Source: a virus. From it: DNA of 20,050 nt. The DNA is taken from IMG/VR virus record IMGVR_UViG_3300025310_000228, positions 1 to 20,050 of that record; one strand, written 5' to 3'. Within the stretch, counting starts at the first letter, position 1; the number at the start of each line of letters is the position of its first letter. The notes beneath the pieces were generated by a model, which worked only from the letters and a program-made list of their open reading frames with translations, was not told where the DNA came from and ran no database searches. Made by a program: the position numbers and the translations under genes. Positions 1 through 6,535 of this stretch are shown here, one piece after another.

Positions 1-729
1 ATGGGCGACACCGCACGGGATGCGGTGTGGAGACGGCTGTCCGAGCTGATCGACGAGACCTGGACGCACGAATCCGGCAACCAGGTTCCGCTGGCGCGCT
101 TCGCACTCGACACCGGTTTCGCCACCCAGGAAGCCTACGCCTTCGTGCGTGCTGTGCGTGACACGCGCCTGATGGCGATCAAGGGCGTCCCGCGCGGCGC
201 GGCCCTGATCGGCACGCCCACCGCCGTCGATGTGTCGCAGGGCGGCAAGAAGCTGCGCCGGGGCATCAAGGTGTACTCGGTGGCGGTGGGACTCGCCAAG
301 CTCGAGTTCTACAACAACCTGCGCAAGAGCGCGGATGTGGCCGGCGACGGCACCACACCGATCTATCCGCCAGGCTTCGTCCATCTGCCCAAGGTCGACG
401 CCGAGTACGTCCAGCAGCTCTGCGCAGAGCAACTGATCACTCGCCGCGACCGCAACGGCTTCCCGGTGCGGGAGTGGCAGAAGATGCGCGAACGCAACGA
501 GGCGCTGGACTGCTACGTGTACGCCCGCGCCGCCGCGGCAGCGAGCGGTCTCGACCGCTTCGATGAGCGTCACTGGCGTGAGCTGGAAAGGCAACTGGGC
601 ATCGCCGCACCGCCCGAGCAGGACGAACATACCGTAATCACAGAAGATGCCCACGACTCCGTGGGCGTCGTCGTTTCGGGCCGACGCATCCGGCGCCGGT
701 CCGTAATCAAGAGTCGATGGATGAGCTGA
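1..729 (+). CDS. Phage terminase large subunit, GpA family (3' part, 5' end outside window)
   Basis: This is the ATP-driven DNA packaging motor and cutting enzyme; the visible 242 residues correspond to the C-terminal nuclease half. The stretch around residues 31-50 (LARFALDTGFATQEAYAFVR) matches the GpA-family pattern in which the Asp of ALDTG (about residue 37) is a metal-binding nuclease residue. The segment ALDCYVYARAA near residues 168-178 and the basic tail ending in SRWMS are typical of the family C-terminus. Family members usually have about 600-700 residues, so the ATPase domain lies upstream of base 1 and the ATG at base 1 is probably an internal methionine. The 3' end overlaps the next gene by 13 bases. 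The lambda-type order that follows (gpW, portal) supports the call. Confidence 0.9.
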   Translation: MGDTARDAVWRRLSELIDETWTHESGNQVPLARFALDTGFATQEAYAFVRAVRDTRLMAIKGVPRGAALIGTPTAVDVSQGGKKLRRGIKVYSVAVGLAKLEFYNNLRKSADVAGDGTTPIYPPGFVHLPKVDAEYVQQLCAEQLITRRDRNGFPVREWQKMRERNEALDCYVYARAAAAASGLDRFDERHWRELERQLGIAAPPEQDEHTVITEDAHDSVGVVVSGRRIRRRSVIKSRWMS

Positions 730-1181
730 AGATGATATTGGAAGGCACCTACTACAACTCGACCACCGGGCAAGACGAAACCCGCTGTATCCGTTGCAAC
801 TCGTCGGGATACCTGATTGGCGCACCGACCCTTGCTTTTACCTACGATGTGGGAGCCCTGCCCGCCAATGGCTCCATCAATACCGACGTGGTAGATCTGG
901 GTGAGGGGTCCATCTACACGCTGCTGATAGCCCGCAAGAGCGGCATCGCATCGAGTCAGGAATCTATGAGTATCAATAGTTCTATTGACGGCGTGCGTTG
1001 GCTGGTTACGGCGAGCGCCAATTTTAATCCGAATCTTGCCTGGCACTCACCCAGTGGCAGTAACAACCAATTCGTTGTTCAGGGTCGGCCCATCGGCCGC
1101 TTCGTGCGCATTAACTTCAAGAATGGCAGCACGAACCAGACCAATTTGGTCCTTGAGCTGGCTGCATTGGCGGGTGTCTGA
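717..1181 (+). CDS. Hypothetical beta-rich virion-like protein of low GC
   Basis: A 154-residue protein that I do not recognise. It starts inside the last codons of the terminase gene; a second in-frame ATG at 732 is also possible. The sequence is rich in Asn, Ser, Thr and Gly and looks beta-stranded. The C-terminal third (GRFVRINFKNGS, then alternating hydrophobics in LVLELAAL) resembles the last strands of a jelly-roll or discoidin-like sandwich, a fold often used by phage decoration and fibre proteins. No signal peptide or membrane segment is seen. GC is roughly 50%, clearly below the flanking terminase and gpW genes. In lambda nothing separates terminase from gpW, so this gene looks like an acquired insert. 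A virion decoration role is only an inference. Confidence 0.7.
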   Translation: MDELKMILEGTYYNSTTGQDETRCIRCNSSGYLIGAPTLAFTYDVGALPANGSINTDVVDLGEGSIYTLLIARKSGIASSQESMSINSSIDGVRWLVTASANFNPNLAWHSPSGSNNQFVVQGRPIGRFVRINFKNGSTNQTNLVLELAALAGV

Positions 1182-1183
1182 CC

Positions 1184-1390
1184 ATGGCCTACACGGCGGC
1201 CGATCGCGAGGCGCTGGAGCGGGCATTGGTGCGCGGCGAGCGGCGTGTCACCTTTGGCGATAAAACTGTGGAGTACCGCTCGGTGGACGAGCTGCGCGCG
1301 GCGCTGCGCGAGATCGATGCGGCGCTCGCCCGCGAGTCTGGCCGACACAAGGTGCGCCAGATCCGGGTCACCACGGGCAAGGGGCTGTGA
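1184..1390 (+). CDS. gpW-like head-tail joining protein
   Basis: A 68-residue protein, the same length as phage lambda gpW. It has the same design: an N-terminal helix (TAADREALERALVRGE), a short beta hairpin (RVTFGDKTVEYRS), a second helix (VDELRAALREIDAALARES) and a basic tail. In lambda, gpW sits below the portal after DNA packaging and prepares the head for FII and the tail. It starts two bases after the previous stop and precedes the portal gene, exactly as W precedes B in lambda. The gene is back at the high GC of the head module. Function rests on family length, secondary-structure pattern and position. Confidence 0.88.
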   Translation: MAYTAADREALERALVRGERRVTFGDKTVEYRSVDELRAALREIDAALARESGRHKVRQIRVTTGKGL

Positions 1391-1461
1391 TGCAAAACAT
1401 CCCTGTTTTGCCCCCTGACGGGCGCGCTGGCGCGCGTCCAAAACCTCTCCCGGAGGTTTTG
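1391..1461 (+). repeat. Run of three hairpins between gpW and portal genes
   Basis: The 73-base gap between the gpW and portal genes is almost wholly made of inverted repeats. The first is GCAAAACA/TGTTTTGC (1392-1399 with 1404-1411, loop TCCC). The second is GC-rich: GAC plus GCGCGC pairs with GCGCGC plus GTC (1417-1438, loop TG, with a GG bulge). The third is CAAAACCTC/GAGGTTTTG (1439-1447 with 1453-1461, loop of 5). Two hairpins carry AAAAC...GTTTT arms. A related hairpin lies inside the portal gene at 2894-2916. The design is that of modular palindromic repeats scattered in proteobacterial genomes, but I cannot name the family from sequence alone. No T-run follows, so these are poor candidates for intrinsic terminators. 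Confidence 0.75.
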
Positions 1462-1464
1462 TGA
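1439..1464 (+). promoter_or_regulatory. Portal ribosome binding site enclosed in a perfect hairpin
   Basis: The Shine-Dalgarno sequence GGAGG (1452-1456) lies seven bases before the portal ATG at 1464. Bases 1453-1461 form the 3' arm of a perfect 9-base-pair stem with 1439-1447. In the folded mRNA most of the ribosome binding site, and the alternative GTG at 1461, would therefore be paired. Ribosomes leaving the gpW stop codon at 1388-1390 would only partly cover this region. The structure could thus hold portal translation low, which is plausible because a head needs just 12 portal copies. The pairing is seen directly; the regulatory effect is inferred. Confidence 0.55.
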
Positions 1465-3026
1465 TGGGCTTCTGGACCCGCCTCAAGCTCGCCTTCGGCG
1501 CGACGCCCACCTACGACGGCGTGGGCACCGGGCGACGCGCGCTCGCCTGGATGCCGGGCAACCCCGGCGCGGTGGCCGCGCTGCTCACGACCCAGACGGA
1601 GCTGCGCGCCAAGAGCCGTGACCTGGTCCGGCGCAACGCCTGGGCGGCCGCCGGCATCGAGGCCTTCGTGGCCAACGCCATCGGCACCGGCATCAAGCCG
1701 CAGTCGCTGGTCGAGGACCCGGGCATGCGCGAGACGATCCAGGCCCTCTGGCGAGACTGGACCGAGGAGGCCGACGCCCAGGGGCTGACCGACTTCTACG
1801 GTCTCCAGGCCCTGGCCTGCCGCGCCATGCTCGAAGGCGGCGAGGCGCTGATCCGGCTGCGCTACCGGCGGCCGGACGACGGTTTGCCGGTGGCCCTCCA
1901 GATCCAGGTGCTGGAGCCCGAGCACCTGCCCGTGACGCTCAACCGGCTGGCCGAGAACGGCAATGTGATCCGCGCCGGCATCGAGTTCGACCGGCTCGGG
2001 CGGCGCGTGGCCTACCACCTGTACCGCTCGCACCCGGAGGACGGCCTGCTCGCGCCCATGTCCGGTGGCGGAGGCATGGAGACGGTGCGCGTGCCCGCCG
2101 CCGAGATCGTGCATCTGTTCCGGCCCTTGCGTCCCGGGCAGATCCGCGGCGAGCCCTGGCTCGCGCGGGCCTTGGTGAAGCTCAACGAGCTCGATCAGTA
2201 CGACGACGCGGAACTGGTGCGCAAGAAGACCGCCGCCATGTTCGCCGGCTTCGTCACCCGCGACCAGCCGGAGGACGCCCTGATGGGCGAAGGGCCGGCC
2301 GATGCCGCGGGGGTGGCCCTGGCGGGGCTGGAGCCGGGCACCCTGCAGATCCTCGAACCGGGCGAGGACGTGAAGTTCTCGCAGCCGGCCGACGTGGGCG
2401 GCTCCTACGCCGAGTTCATGCGCCAGCAGTTTCGCGCCGTGGCCGCCGCGATGGGCGTGACCTACGAGCAGCTCACGGGCGACCTCACCCAGGTGAACTA
2501 TTCCTCCATCCGCGCAGGGCTGCTGGAATTCCGCCGCCGCTGTGAGGCGATCCAGCACGGCGTCATCGTTCACCAGCTCTGCCGCCCGGTGTGGCGCGCG
2601 TGGATGGCGCAGGCGGTGCTGGAGGGACGACTCGATCTCCCCGGCTTCGCCAGGGATGCCGCGCGGCGCCGCGCCTGGCTCGCGTGCAAGTGGATTCCCC
2701 AGGGCTGGCAGTGGGTCGATCCGCAGAAGGAGTTCAACGCCATGCTCACCGCGATCCGGGCGGGGCTCTTGTCCCGCTCGGAGGCGGTGTCCTCCTTCGG
2801 CTACGACGCCGAGGACGTGGATCGGGAGATCGCCGCCGACAACCGGCGCGCCGATGCGCTCGGCCTCGTCTTCGATTCCGACCCGCGCCACGACAAAACG
2901 GCAGGAGGCCGTTTTGCACAGCCGAAGGCTGCCCGAAGGGCGAGCCACAGGGACGTGGCGAGTGACCGCAACCCACCCGCGGCGGCCTCCGACCCGGCAC
3001 CGCCGCAAGACATCCAGGACCTCTGA
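1464..3026 (+). CDS. Phage portal protein, lambda family (gpB-like)
   Basis: A 520-residue portal protein that would form the dodecameric ring at the capsid vertex through which DNA passes. The N-terminal segment at residues 48-80 (RAKSRDLVRRNAWAAAGIEA, then the FVANAIGTGIKPQ run) is the hallmark of the lambda-type portal family. Later family-like parts include QVNYSSIRAGLLEFRRRCE and KWIPQGWQWVDPQKE. The ATG at 1464 is preferred over GTG at 1461 because it lies seven bases after GGAGG. Lambda gpB has 533 residues, so the length is normal. The last 44 or so residues (from about 477) are unusual: they are encoded by a palindromic repeat, are basic and low in complexity, and look appended to a core ending near ADALGLVFDSDPR. 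The protease gene starts one base after the stop. Confidence 0.95.
   Translation: MGFWTRLKLAFGATPTYDGVGTGRRALAWMPGNPGAVAALLTTQTELRAKSRDLVRRNAWAAAGIEAFVANAIGTGIKPQSLVEDPGMRETIQALWRDWTEEADAQGLTDFYGLQALACRAMLEGGEALIRLRYRRPDDGLPVALQIQVLEPEHLPVTLNRLAENGNVIRAGIEFDRLGRRVAYHLYRSHPEDGLLAPMSGGGGMETVRVPAAEIVHLFRPLRPGQIRGEPWLARALVKLNELDQYDDAELVRKKTAAMFAGFVTRDQPEDALMGEGPADAAGVALAGLEPGTLQILEPGEDVKFSQPADVGGSYAEFMRQQFRAVAAAMGVTYEQLTGDLTQVNYSSIRAGLLEFRRRCEAIQHGVIVHQLCRPVWRAWMAQAVLEGRLDLPGFARDAARRRAWLACKWIPQGWQWVDPQKEFNAMLTAIRAGLLSRSEAVSSFGYDAEDVDREIAADNRRADALGLVFDSDPRHDKTAGGRFAQPKAARRASHRDVASDRNPPAAASDPAPPQDIQDL
2894..2959 (+). repeat. Modular palindromic repeat read in frame in the portal C-terminus
   Basis: Four hairpins follow one another within 66 bases: CAAAACGGC/GCCGTTTTG (2894-2902 with 2908-2916, loop AGGAG), CAGCC/GGCTG (2919-2923 with 2927-2931, loop GAA), GCCC/GGGC (2931-2934 with 2938-2941, loop GAA) and GCCAC/GTGGC (2944-2948 with 2955-2959, loop of 6). 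The first has the same AAAAC...GTTTT arms as the hairpins upstream of the portal gene. The element is translated as about 22 residues of the portal protein without a stop or frame change. This looks like a mobile or spreading palindromic element that has been tolerated at the 3' end of an essential gene. Confidence 0.7.
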
Positions 3027-3027
3027 C

Positions 3028-4269
3028 ATGCAGCTCGTACACCTGGCGTCCCGTCTCTACGGGACGCCGCTTCTCATCGCGCGTTCGAAGCTGGACGTGA
3101 TCCTCTCCGTGCTCGGTCTCCGCATCGGTCTGCCCGACGTTGAAGCCGCCGTACCGGCGGTGATGCCCGCGAGCCCGGAGGTGGCGGCACCGCCCGGCAT
3201 CACCGTGATCCCGATCCACGGCACGCTGGTGCGCCGAACCCTGGGGCTGGAGGCCGCTTCCGGCCTCATGAGCTACGGCGAGATCGGCGCCCGTCTGGAT
3301 GCTGCGCTCGCCGACCCTGCCGTGTCCGGCATCCTGCTCGACGTGGACTCACCCGGCGGCGAGGCGGGCGGCGTGTTCGAGCTCGCCGAGCGCATCCGCG
3401 CGGTCGACGCCGTGAAACCGGTCTGGGCGATCGCCGCCGACTCCGCCTTCTCGGCCGCCTACGCCATCGCCTGCGCCGCCTCGCATCTCGCCGTCACGCG
3501 CACCGGCGGCGTGGGCTCGGTCGGGGTCATCGCCATGCACGTCGACCAGTCGGTCCGCGACGCCCAGCAGGGCTATCGCTACACGGCGATCACCGCCGGC
3601 CGGCACAAGAACGACTTTTCGCCCCACGAGCCGCTGGACCACGAGGCTTTGGTGCGCCTCCAGGCGGAGGTGGATCGCCTCTACGGCCTGTTCGTCGGGC
3701 ACGTGGCGGCTATGCGCGGGCTGGACCCCGACGCCGTGCGCGCCACGGAGGCCGGGCTCTTCTTCGGCGAGCAGGCGATAGGCAGCGGGCTCGCCGACGC
3801 CGTGGCGAGCCGCGACCAGCTGCTCGCCGTCTTCGCGACCTTCTTGAACCCGCAGGGCCGTTCGCGGAACCCGGCCCCCCGCACGCGTCCCGGTTCCGCC
3901 TACGCCAAACAGGAGAACGACCCGATGCGATCCCCCGATCCGACCCCCGAAGTCCCCGAGACGGACCTCATCGCCGCTGCTGCCTCCTCGGCGCCCGCGC
4001 CCGAGACGCCCGCCGCCCCCGTGGCGGACCGGCGCGAGGCCGTGGCCATCGCCGAGCTGTGCCAGCTCGGCGGCTGCCCGGAGCGCACCGCCGAGTTCCT
4101 GGCCGCAGGTCTTTCGGAAACCGATGTCCGCCGCGCGCTGCTCGCCGCCCGCACCCAAAGCCCCGAGATCGGCTCGGCGATCCATCCGGATGCGCACGCA
4201 GCGCACCGCGCTTCCCCCGAACACAACCCGCTGATCAAGGCGGTCAAGCACCTCGCCGGAAAGGAGTGA
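3028..4269 (+). CDS. Prohead protease, S49 (SppA/lambda gpC) family, with C-terminal scaffold domain
   Basis: A 413-residue capsid maturation protease. Residues 58-70 carry the first strand of the S49 fold (ITVIPIHGTLVRR); VDSPGGEAGG at 106-115 is the typical oxyanion-loop motif. Ser142 in DSAFSAAYAIA is the likely nucleophile and Lys194 in GRHKND the likely general base. The protease domain ends near residue 275. A Pro/Ala-rich linker (about 280-335) and a helical scaffold-like tail (336-413) follow. This matches lambda C, whose 3' part doubles as the Nu3 scaffold gene. The ATG at 3028 is chosen because it lies one base after the portal stop; the same frame is open further upstream, but that part lies within the portal gene. 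It should cleave scaffold and portal ends inside the prohead. Confidence 0.94.
   Translation: MQLVHLASRLYGTPLLIARSKLDVILSVLGLRIGLPDVEAAVPAVMPASPEVAAPPGITVIPIHGTLVRRTLGLEAASGLMSYGEIGARLDAALADPAVSGILLDVDSPGGEAGGVFELAERIRAVDAVKPVWAIAADSAFSAAYAIACAASHLAVTRTGGVGSVGVIAMHVDQSVRDAQQGYRYTAITAGRHKNDFSPHEPLDHEALVRLQAEVDRLYGLFVGHVAAMRGLDPDAVRATEAGLFFGEQAIGSGLADAVASRDQLLAVFATFLNPQGRSRNPAPRTRPGSAYAKQENDPMRSPDPTPEVPETDLIAAAASSAPAPETPAAPVADRREAVAIAELCQLGGCPERTAEFLAAGLSETDVRRALLAARTQSPEIGSAIHPDAHAAHRASPEHNPLIKAVKHLAGKE
3925..4269 (+). CDS. Nested capsid scaffold protein (Nu3-like), internal in-frame start
   Basis: Inside the protease gene an in-frame ATG at 3925 is preceded by AGGAG (3911-3915) with a nine-base spacer. 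Translation from here gives a 114-residue product that begins in the linker after the protease domain. It ends with the same helical tail, including the segment AVAIAELCQLGGCPERTAEF and a basic C-terminus (IKAVKHLAGKE). In lambda the scaffold Nu3 is made this way from within C, so that scaffold is produced in excess over protease. The internal ribosome binding site and the domain boundary agree with that arrangement. Expression from this start is inferred from the sequence. Confidence 0.7.
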   Translation: MRSPDPTPEVPETDLIAAAASSAPAPETPAAPVADRREAVAIAELCQLGGCPERTAEFLAAGLSETDVRRALLAARTQSPEIGSAIHPDAHAAHRASPEHNPLIKAVKHLAGKE

Positions 4270-4272
4270 ACC

Positions 4273-4647
4273 ATGCCGACCCTAGTTGAACCGATGAACC
4301 TGGGCGACCTGCTGAAGTACGAGGCGCCCAACCTGTACTCGCGCGACCCGGCCACCGTCGTCGCCGGCCAGGACCTCGTCCTGGGTAGCGTCGTCGGCCG
4401 CGAGACCGCCACAAACAAGCTGAAGGCGCTCGACCCGGCCGCCACCGACGGCACCGAGCTGCCCGCCGGCGTGCTGATCGCCGATGCGGACGCCACCGCC
4501 GCCGACTGTGACGCGGTCATCGTCGCGCGCCACGCCATCGTCGCCCGCCATGCGCTGATCTGGCCTGCCGGCATCACGCCCGCGCAGCAGTCCGCCGCCA
4601 TCGCCGCCCTCGAGACGCGCGGCATCCTCGTTCGTGAAGGAGCCTGA
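4273..4647 (+). CDS. Head decoration protein, lambda gpD family
   Basis: A 124-residue homologue of the lambda head decoration (capsid-stabilising) protein. The family pattern is visible as an N-terminal arm (PTLVEPMNLGDLLKYE), then SRDPATVVAGQDLVLGSVVG near residues 23-42, and LPAGVLIADADATAADCDAV in the middle. The C-terminus is IAALETRGILVREG. gpD trimers plug the three-fold positions of the expanded capsid. A clear ribosome binding site (AAGGAG, overlapping the end of the protease gene) precedes the ATG. Its position between the scaffold and the major capsid gene is the same as in lambda. Confidence 0.92.
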   Translation: MPTLVEPMNLGDLLKYEAPNLYSRDPATVVAGQDLVLGSVVGRETATNKLKALDPAATDGTELPAGVLIADADATAADCDAVIVARHAIVARHALIWPAGITPAQQSAAIAALETRGILVREGA

Positions 4648-4649
4648 CC

Positions 4650-5654
4650 ATGCAGAATCCCTTTTCCAATCCCGCCTTCTCGATGGCGAGCCTCACCGCC
4701 GCCATCAACCTGATCCCCAACCGCTACGGGCGGCTGGAGACCCTGGACCTGTTCCCCATCAAGCCGGTACGTACCCGCCAGGTCGTGGTGGAGGAGATGC
4801 ACGGCGTGCTGAACCTGCTGCCGACCCTGCCGCCCGGCTCGCCCGGCACCGTGGGCAAGCGCGGCAAGCGGGCGATGCGCGCCTTCGTCGTGCCCCACAT
4901 CCCGCACGACGACGTGGTGCTGCCCGAGGAGGTCCAGGGTATCCGCAGCTTCGGGCAGGAGACCGAGACCGAGAGCGTGGCCGGCGTGCTCGCCCGGCAC
5001 CTGGAGACCATGCGCAACAAGCACGCCATCACCTTGGAGCACCTGCGCATGGGGGCGCTGAAGGGCGAGATCCTCGATGCCGATGCCACGCCGCTGGTCA
5101 ATCTCTACACCGAGTTCGGCATCACGCCCAAGAGCGTGAACTTCGCCCTCGGCAACGCCAACACCAACGTCAAGGGCAAGTGCGCCGAGGTGCTGCGCCA
5201 CATCGAGGACAACCTCTCGGGCGAGTTCTCGACCGGGGTGCACTGCCTGTGCTCGCCCGAGTTCTTCGACACGCTGACCGGCCACGCCAAGGTCGAGGAG
5301 GCCTACAAGAACTGGCAGCAGGGCGCGGTGCTCATCAACGACATGCGCCGCGGCTTCACCTTCGGCGGCATCACCTTCGAGGAGTACCGCGGCCAGGCGA
5401 GCGACGCCTCCGGCACCACCCGGCGCTTCATCGCGGCGGGCGAGGCCCACTGCTTCCCGCTCGGCACCGTCGACACCTTCGCCACCTACGTCGCGCCCGC
5501 CGACTTCAACGAGACGGTCAACACCCTGGGTCTGCCGCTCTACGCCAAGCAGGAGCCGCGCAAGTTCGACCGCGGCACCGACCTGCACACCCAGAGCAAC
5601 CCGCTACCCATGTGCCACCGGCCCGGTGTGCTGGTGAAGCTGACGGCAGCGTGA
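4650..5654 (+). CDS. Major capsid protein, lambda gpE family
   Basis: A 334-residue major capsid protein, close to the 341 residues of lambda gpE. Family features include the N-terminal segment SLTAAINLIPNRYGRLETL (about residues 13-31), RAFVVPHIPHDDVVLPEEVQ (about 71-90), and the C-terminal half with CSPEFFDTLTGHAKVEEAYK (about 191-210) followed by FTFGGITFEEYRG. The protein would form the HK97-fold icosahedral shell. It begins two bases after the decoration gene and its stop overlaps the next start by one base. Confidence 0.95.
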   Translation: MQNPFSNPAFSMASLTAAINLIPNRYGRLETLDLFPIKPVRTRQVVVEEMHGVLNLLPTLPPGSPGTVGKRGKRAMRAFVVPHIPHDDVVLPEEVQGIRSFGQETETESVAGVLARHLETMRNKHAITLEHLRMGALKGEILDADATPLVNLYTEFGITPKSVNFALGNANTNVKGKCAEVLRHIEDNLSGEFSTGVHCLCSPEFFDTLTGHAKVEEAYKNWQQGAVLINDMRRGFTFGGITFEEYRGQASDASGTTRRFIAAGEAHCFPLGTVDTFATYVAPADFNETVNTLGLPLYAKQEPRKFDRGTDLHTQSNPLPMCHRPGVLVKLTAA

Positions 5655-5935
5655 TGACGCAGGTGACGGATCTCTACGAGGCCGCCGGCCGCGCCGGGCT
5701 GCTCACCGACGTCGTGGTGGGCTCGCTCACGGTGCAGTGCGTCTTCAGCGCCCCGGACGAGCTGGCGCTCGACGGGCTGGCTCTGAACCGCGACTACCAC
5801 CTCGAGTACCCGAGCGCCTGGCTCACCCTCGCCGCCGGCGACACGGTGGAGATCGCGGGAAGCCCGTATCGGGTGCGCGAGGTCCGCCAACTGCGCGACG
5901 GCCCCGAGATGCAGGCCAAGCTGACCCGGCTATGA
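5654..5935 (+). CDS. Head-tail connector, lambda FII-like
   Basis: A 93-residue protein in the slot of lambda FII. The second half (YPSAWLTLAAGDTVEIAGSP followed by YRVREVRQLRDG) shows the same strand pattern as FII, where a hydrophobic strand is followed by a GDT turn, a strand and VxxV. FII attaches below gpW and forms the interface for the tail. The start ATG overlaps the capsid stop by one base and the stop overlaps the next start by four bases, so translation is likely coupled. No FI-like gene is present between capsid and FII. Length is a little below lambda FII (117 residues). Confidence 0.75.
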   Translation: MTQVTDLYEAAGRAGLLTDVVVGSLTVQCVFSAPDELALDGLALNRDYHLEYPSAWLTLAAGDTVEIAGSPYRVREVRQLRDGPEMQAKLTRL

Positions 5936-6360
5936 CGCCCTCCGTCCGCGAGCGCCTGGTCCGGGCGGTCGTGGCGCGCATCGGTCCCGCGATCGCACCG
6001 ACGCCGCTGCATCGCCAACCTACCGTGCCGCTCCCGCGCGAGGCGAGCCCCGCGCTTCTGCTGTTCATCGAAGGCGATCAGGTCCTCGCGCAGGCGAACG
6101 ACCGGTGTGAGCGCGCCCTGACGCTGAGGCTCGTCGCGCTCGCGCGCGAAAACGACGCCTTCGACGTGGCCGACGCGCTCATCGTCTCCGCGCACGGCGC
6201 GCTGATGCTTGAGCCGAGCCTCGGCGGGCTGGCCCTGGGCGTGCGCGAGATCGACTGCGAGTGGGACGCGGAGGACGCAGACAGCCAAGCCCTGGCCGTA
6301 CCTGCCCGCTACGAGATTCGCTACCGGACGCTCGCCTCCGACCTCACCCAAAAAGGATAG
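5932..6360 (+). CDS. Probable tail terminator or tail completion protein (gpU/gpZ position)
   Basis: A 142-residue protein that starts with an ATGA overlap on the connector gene. It has an N-terminal helix (VRERLVRAVVARIGP), then a strand-rich body: LLLFIEGDQVLA near residues 42-53, ALTLRLVALARE and ALIVSAHGALM. The end is YEIRYRTLASDLTQKG. The layout of helix, strands and a final YxIxYRT strand fits the tail terminator family, which caps the tail tube and joins it to the head. Position between connector and tail tube genes agrees. I cannot separate a gpU-like from a gpZ-like role. Confidence 0.6.
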   Translation: MTPSVRERLVRAVVARIGPAIAPTPLHRQPTVPLPREASPALLLFIEGDQVLAQANDRCERALTLRLVALARENDAFDVADALIVSAHGALMLEPSLGGLALGVREIDCEWDAEDADSQALAVPARYEIRYRTLASDLTQKG

Positions 6361-6365
6361 TCACC

Positions 6366-6533
6366 ATGCACATCGAACTCATCGAACCGCACACCCATGC
6401 GGGCCAACTCCACGCCCCCGGCGAGATCCTCGATCTCGACGAGGCAGCCGCCCAATGGCTGATCGAGCGCGGAGCCGCACGGCCGGCCGACCCCCAACCC
6501 CAGACCCCGATCAAGACCCGTAAAGGAGACTGA
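6366..6533 (+). CDS. Small conserved phage protein (DUF7210-like)
   Basis: A 55-residue protein. The N-terminal 40 residues follow a pattern common in phage tail regions: a short strand, THAGQLHAPGEILDLDEAAA, and QWLIERGAAR. This suggests a small barrel-like fold ending in a helix. The last 15 residues are Pro/Thr-rich and probably disordered. It starts five bases after the tail terminator candidate and ends two bases before the tail tube gene, whose AAAGGAG ribosome binding site lies in its 3' end. The role is unknown; the place suggests tail assembly. Confidence 0.65.
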   Translation: MHIELIEPHTHAGQLHAPGEILDLDEAAAQWLIERGAARPADPQPQTPIKTRKGD

Positions 6534-6535
6534 CC

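Noticed and set aside
1391-1461. Hairpins after gpW as a transcription terminator
   Set aside because: No T-run follows any stem at the right place, and stopping here would silence all downstream essential genes.
1391-2959. CRISPR-like array from the repeated hairpins
   Set aside because: Repeats differ in their inner bases, spacing is irregular and no cas gene is near.
2542-3027. Upstream extension of the protease frame into the portal gene
   Set aside because: The added residues are Arg/Ser-rich shadow sequence. ATG 3028 directly after the portal stop gives the normal protease N-terminus.
1368-3029. Long open frame on the minus strand opposite the portal gene
   Set aside because: High-GC shadow of the portal gene: it has no family motif, is rich in His, Arg, Gly and Leu, and the + strand frame is a clear portal protein. 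The same applies to minus frames at 3349-4251, 3900-5588, 7236-9089, 8420-9715, 10779-12311, 15736-17112 and 17230-18027.
4634-5653. Upstream extension of the connector frame through the capsid gene
   Set aside because: Shadow of the major capsid gene. The connector starts at ATG 5654, overlapping the capsid stop.
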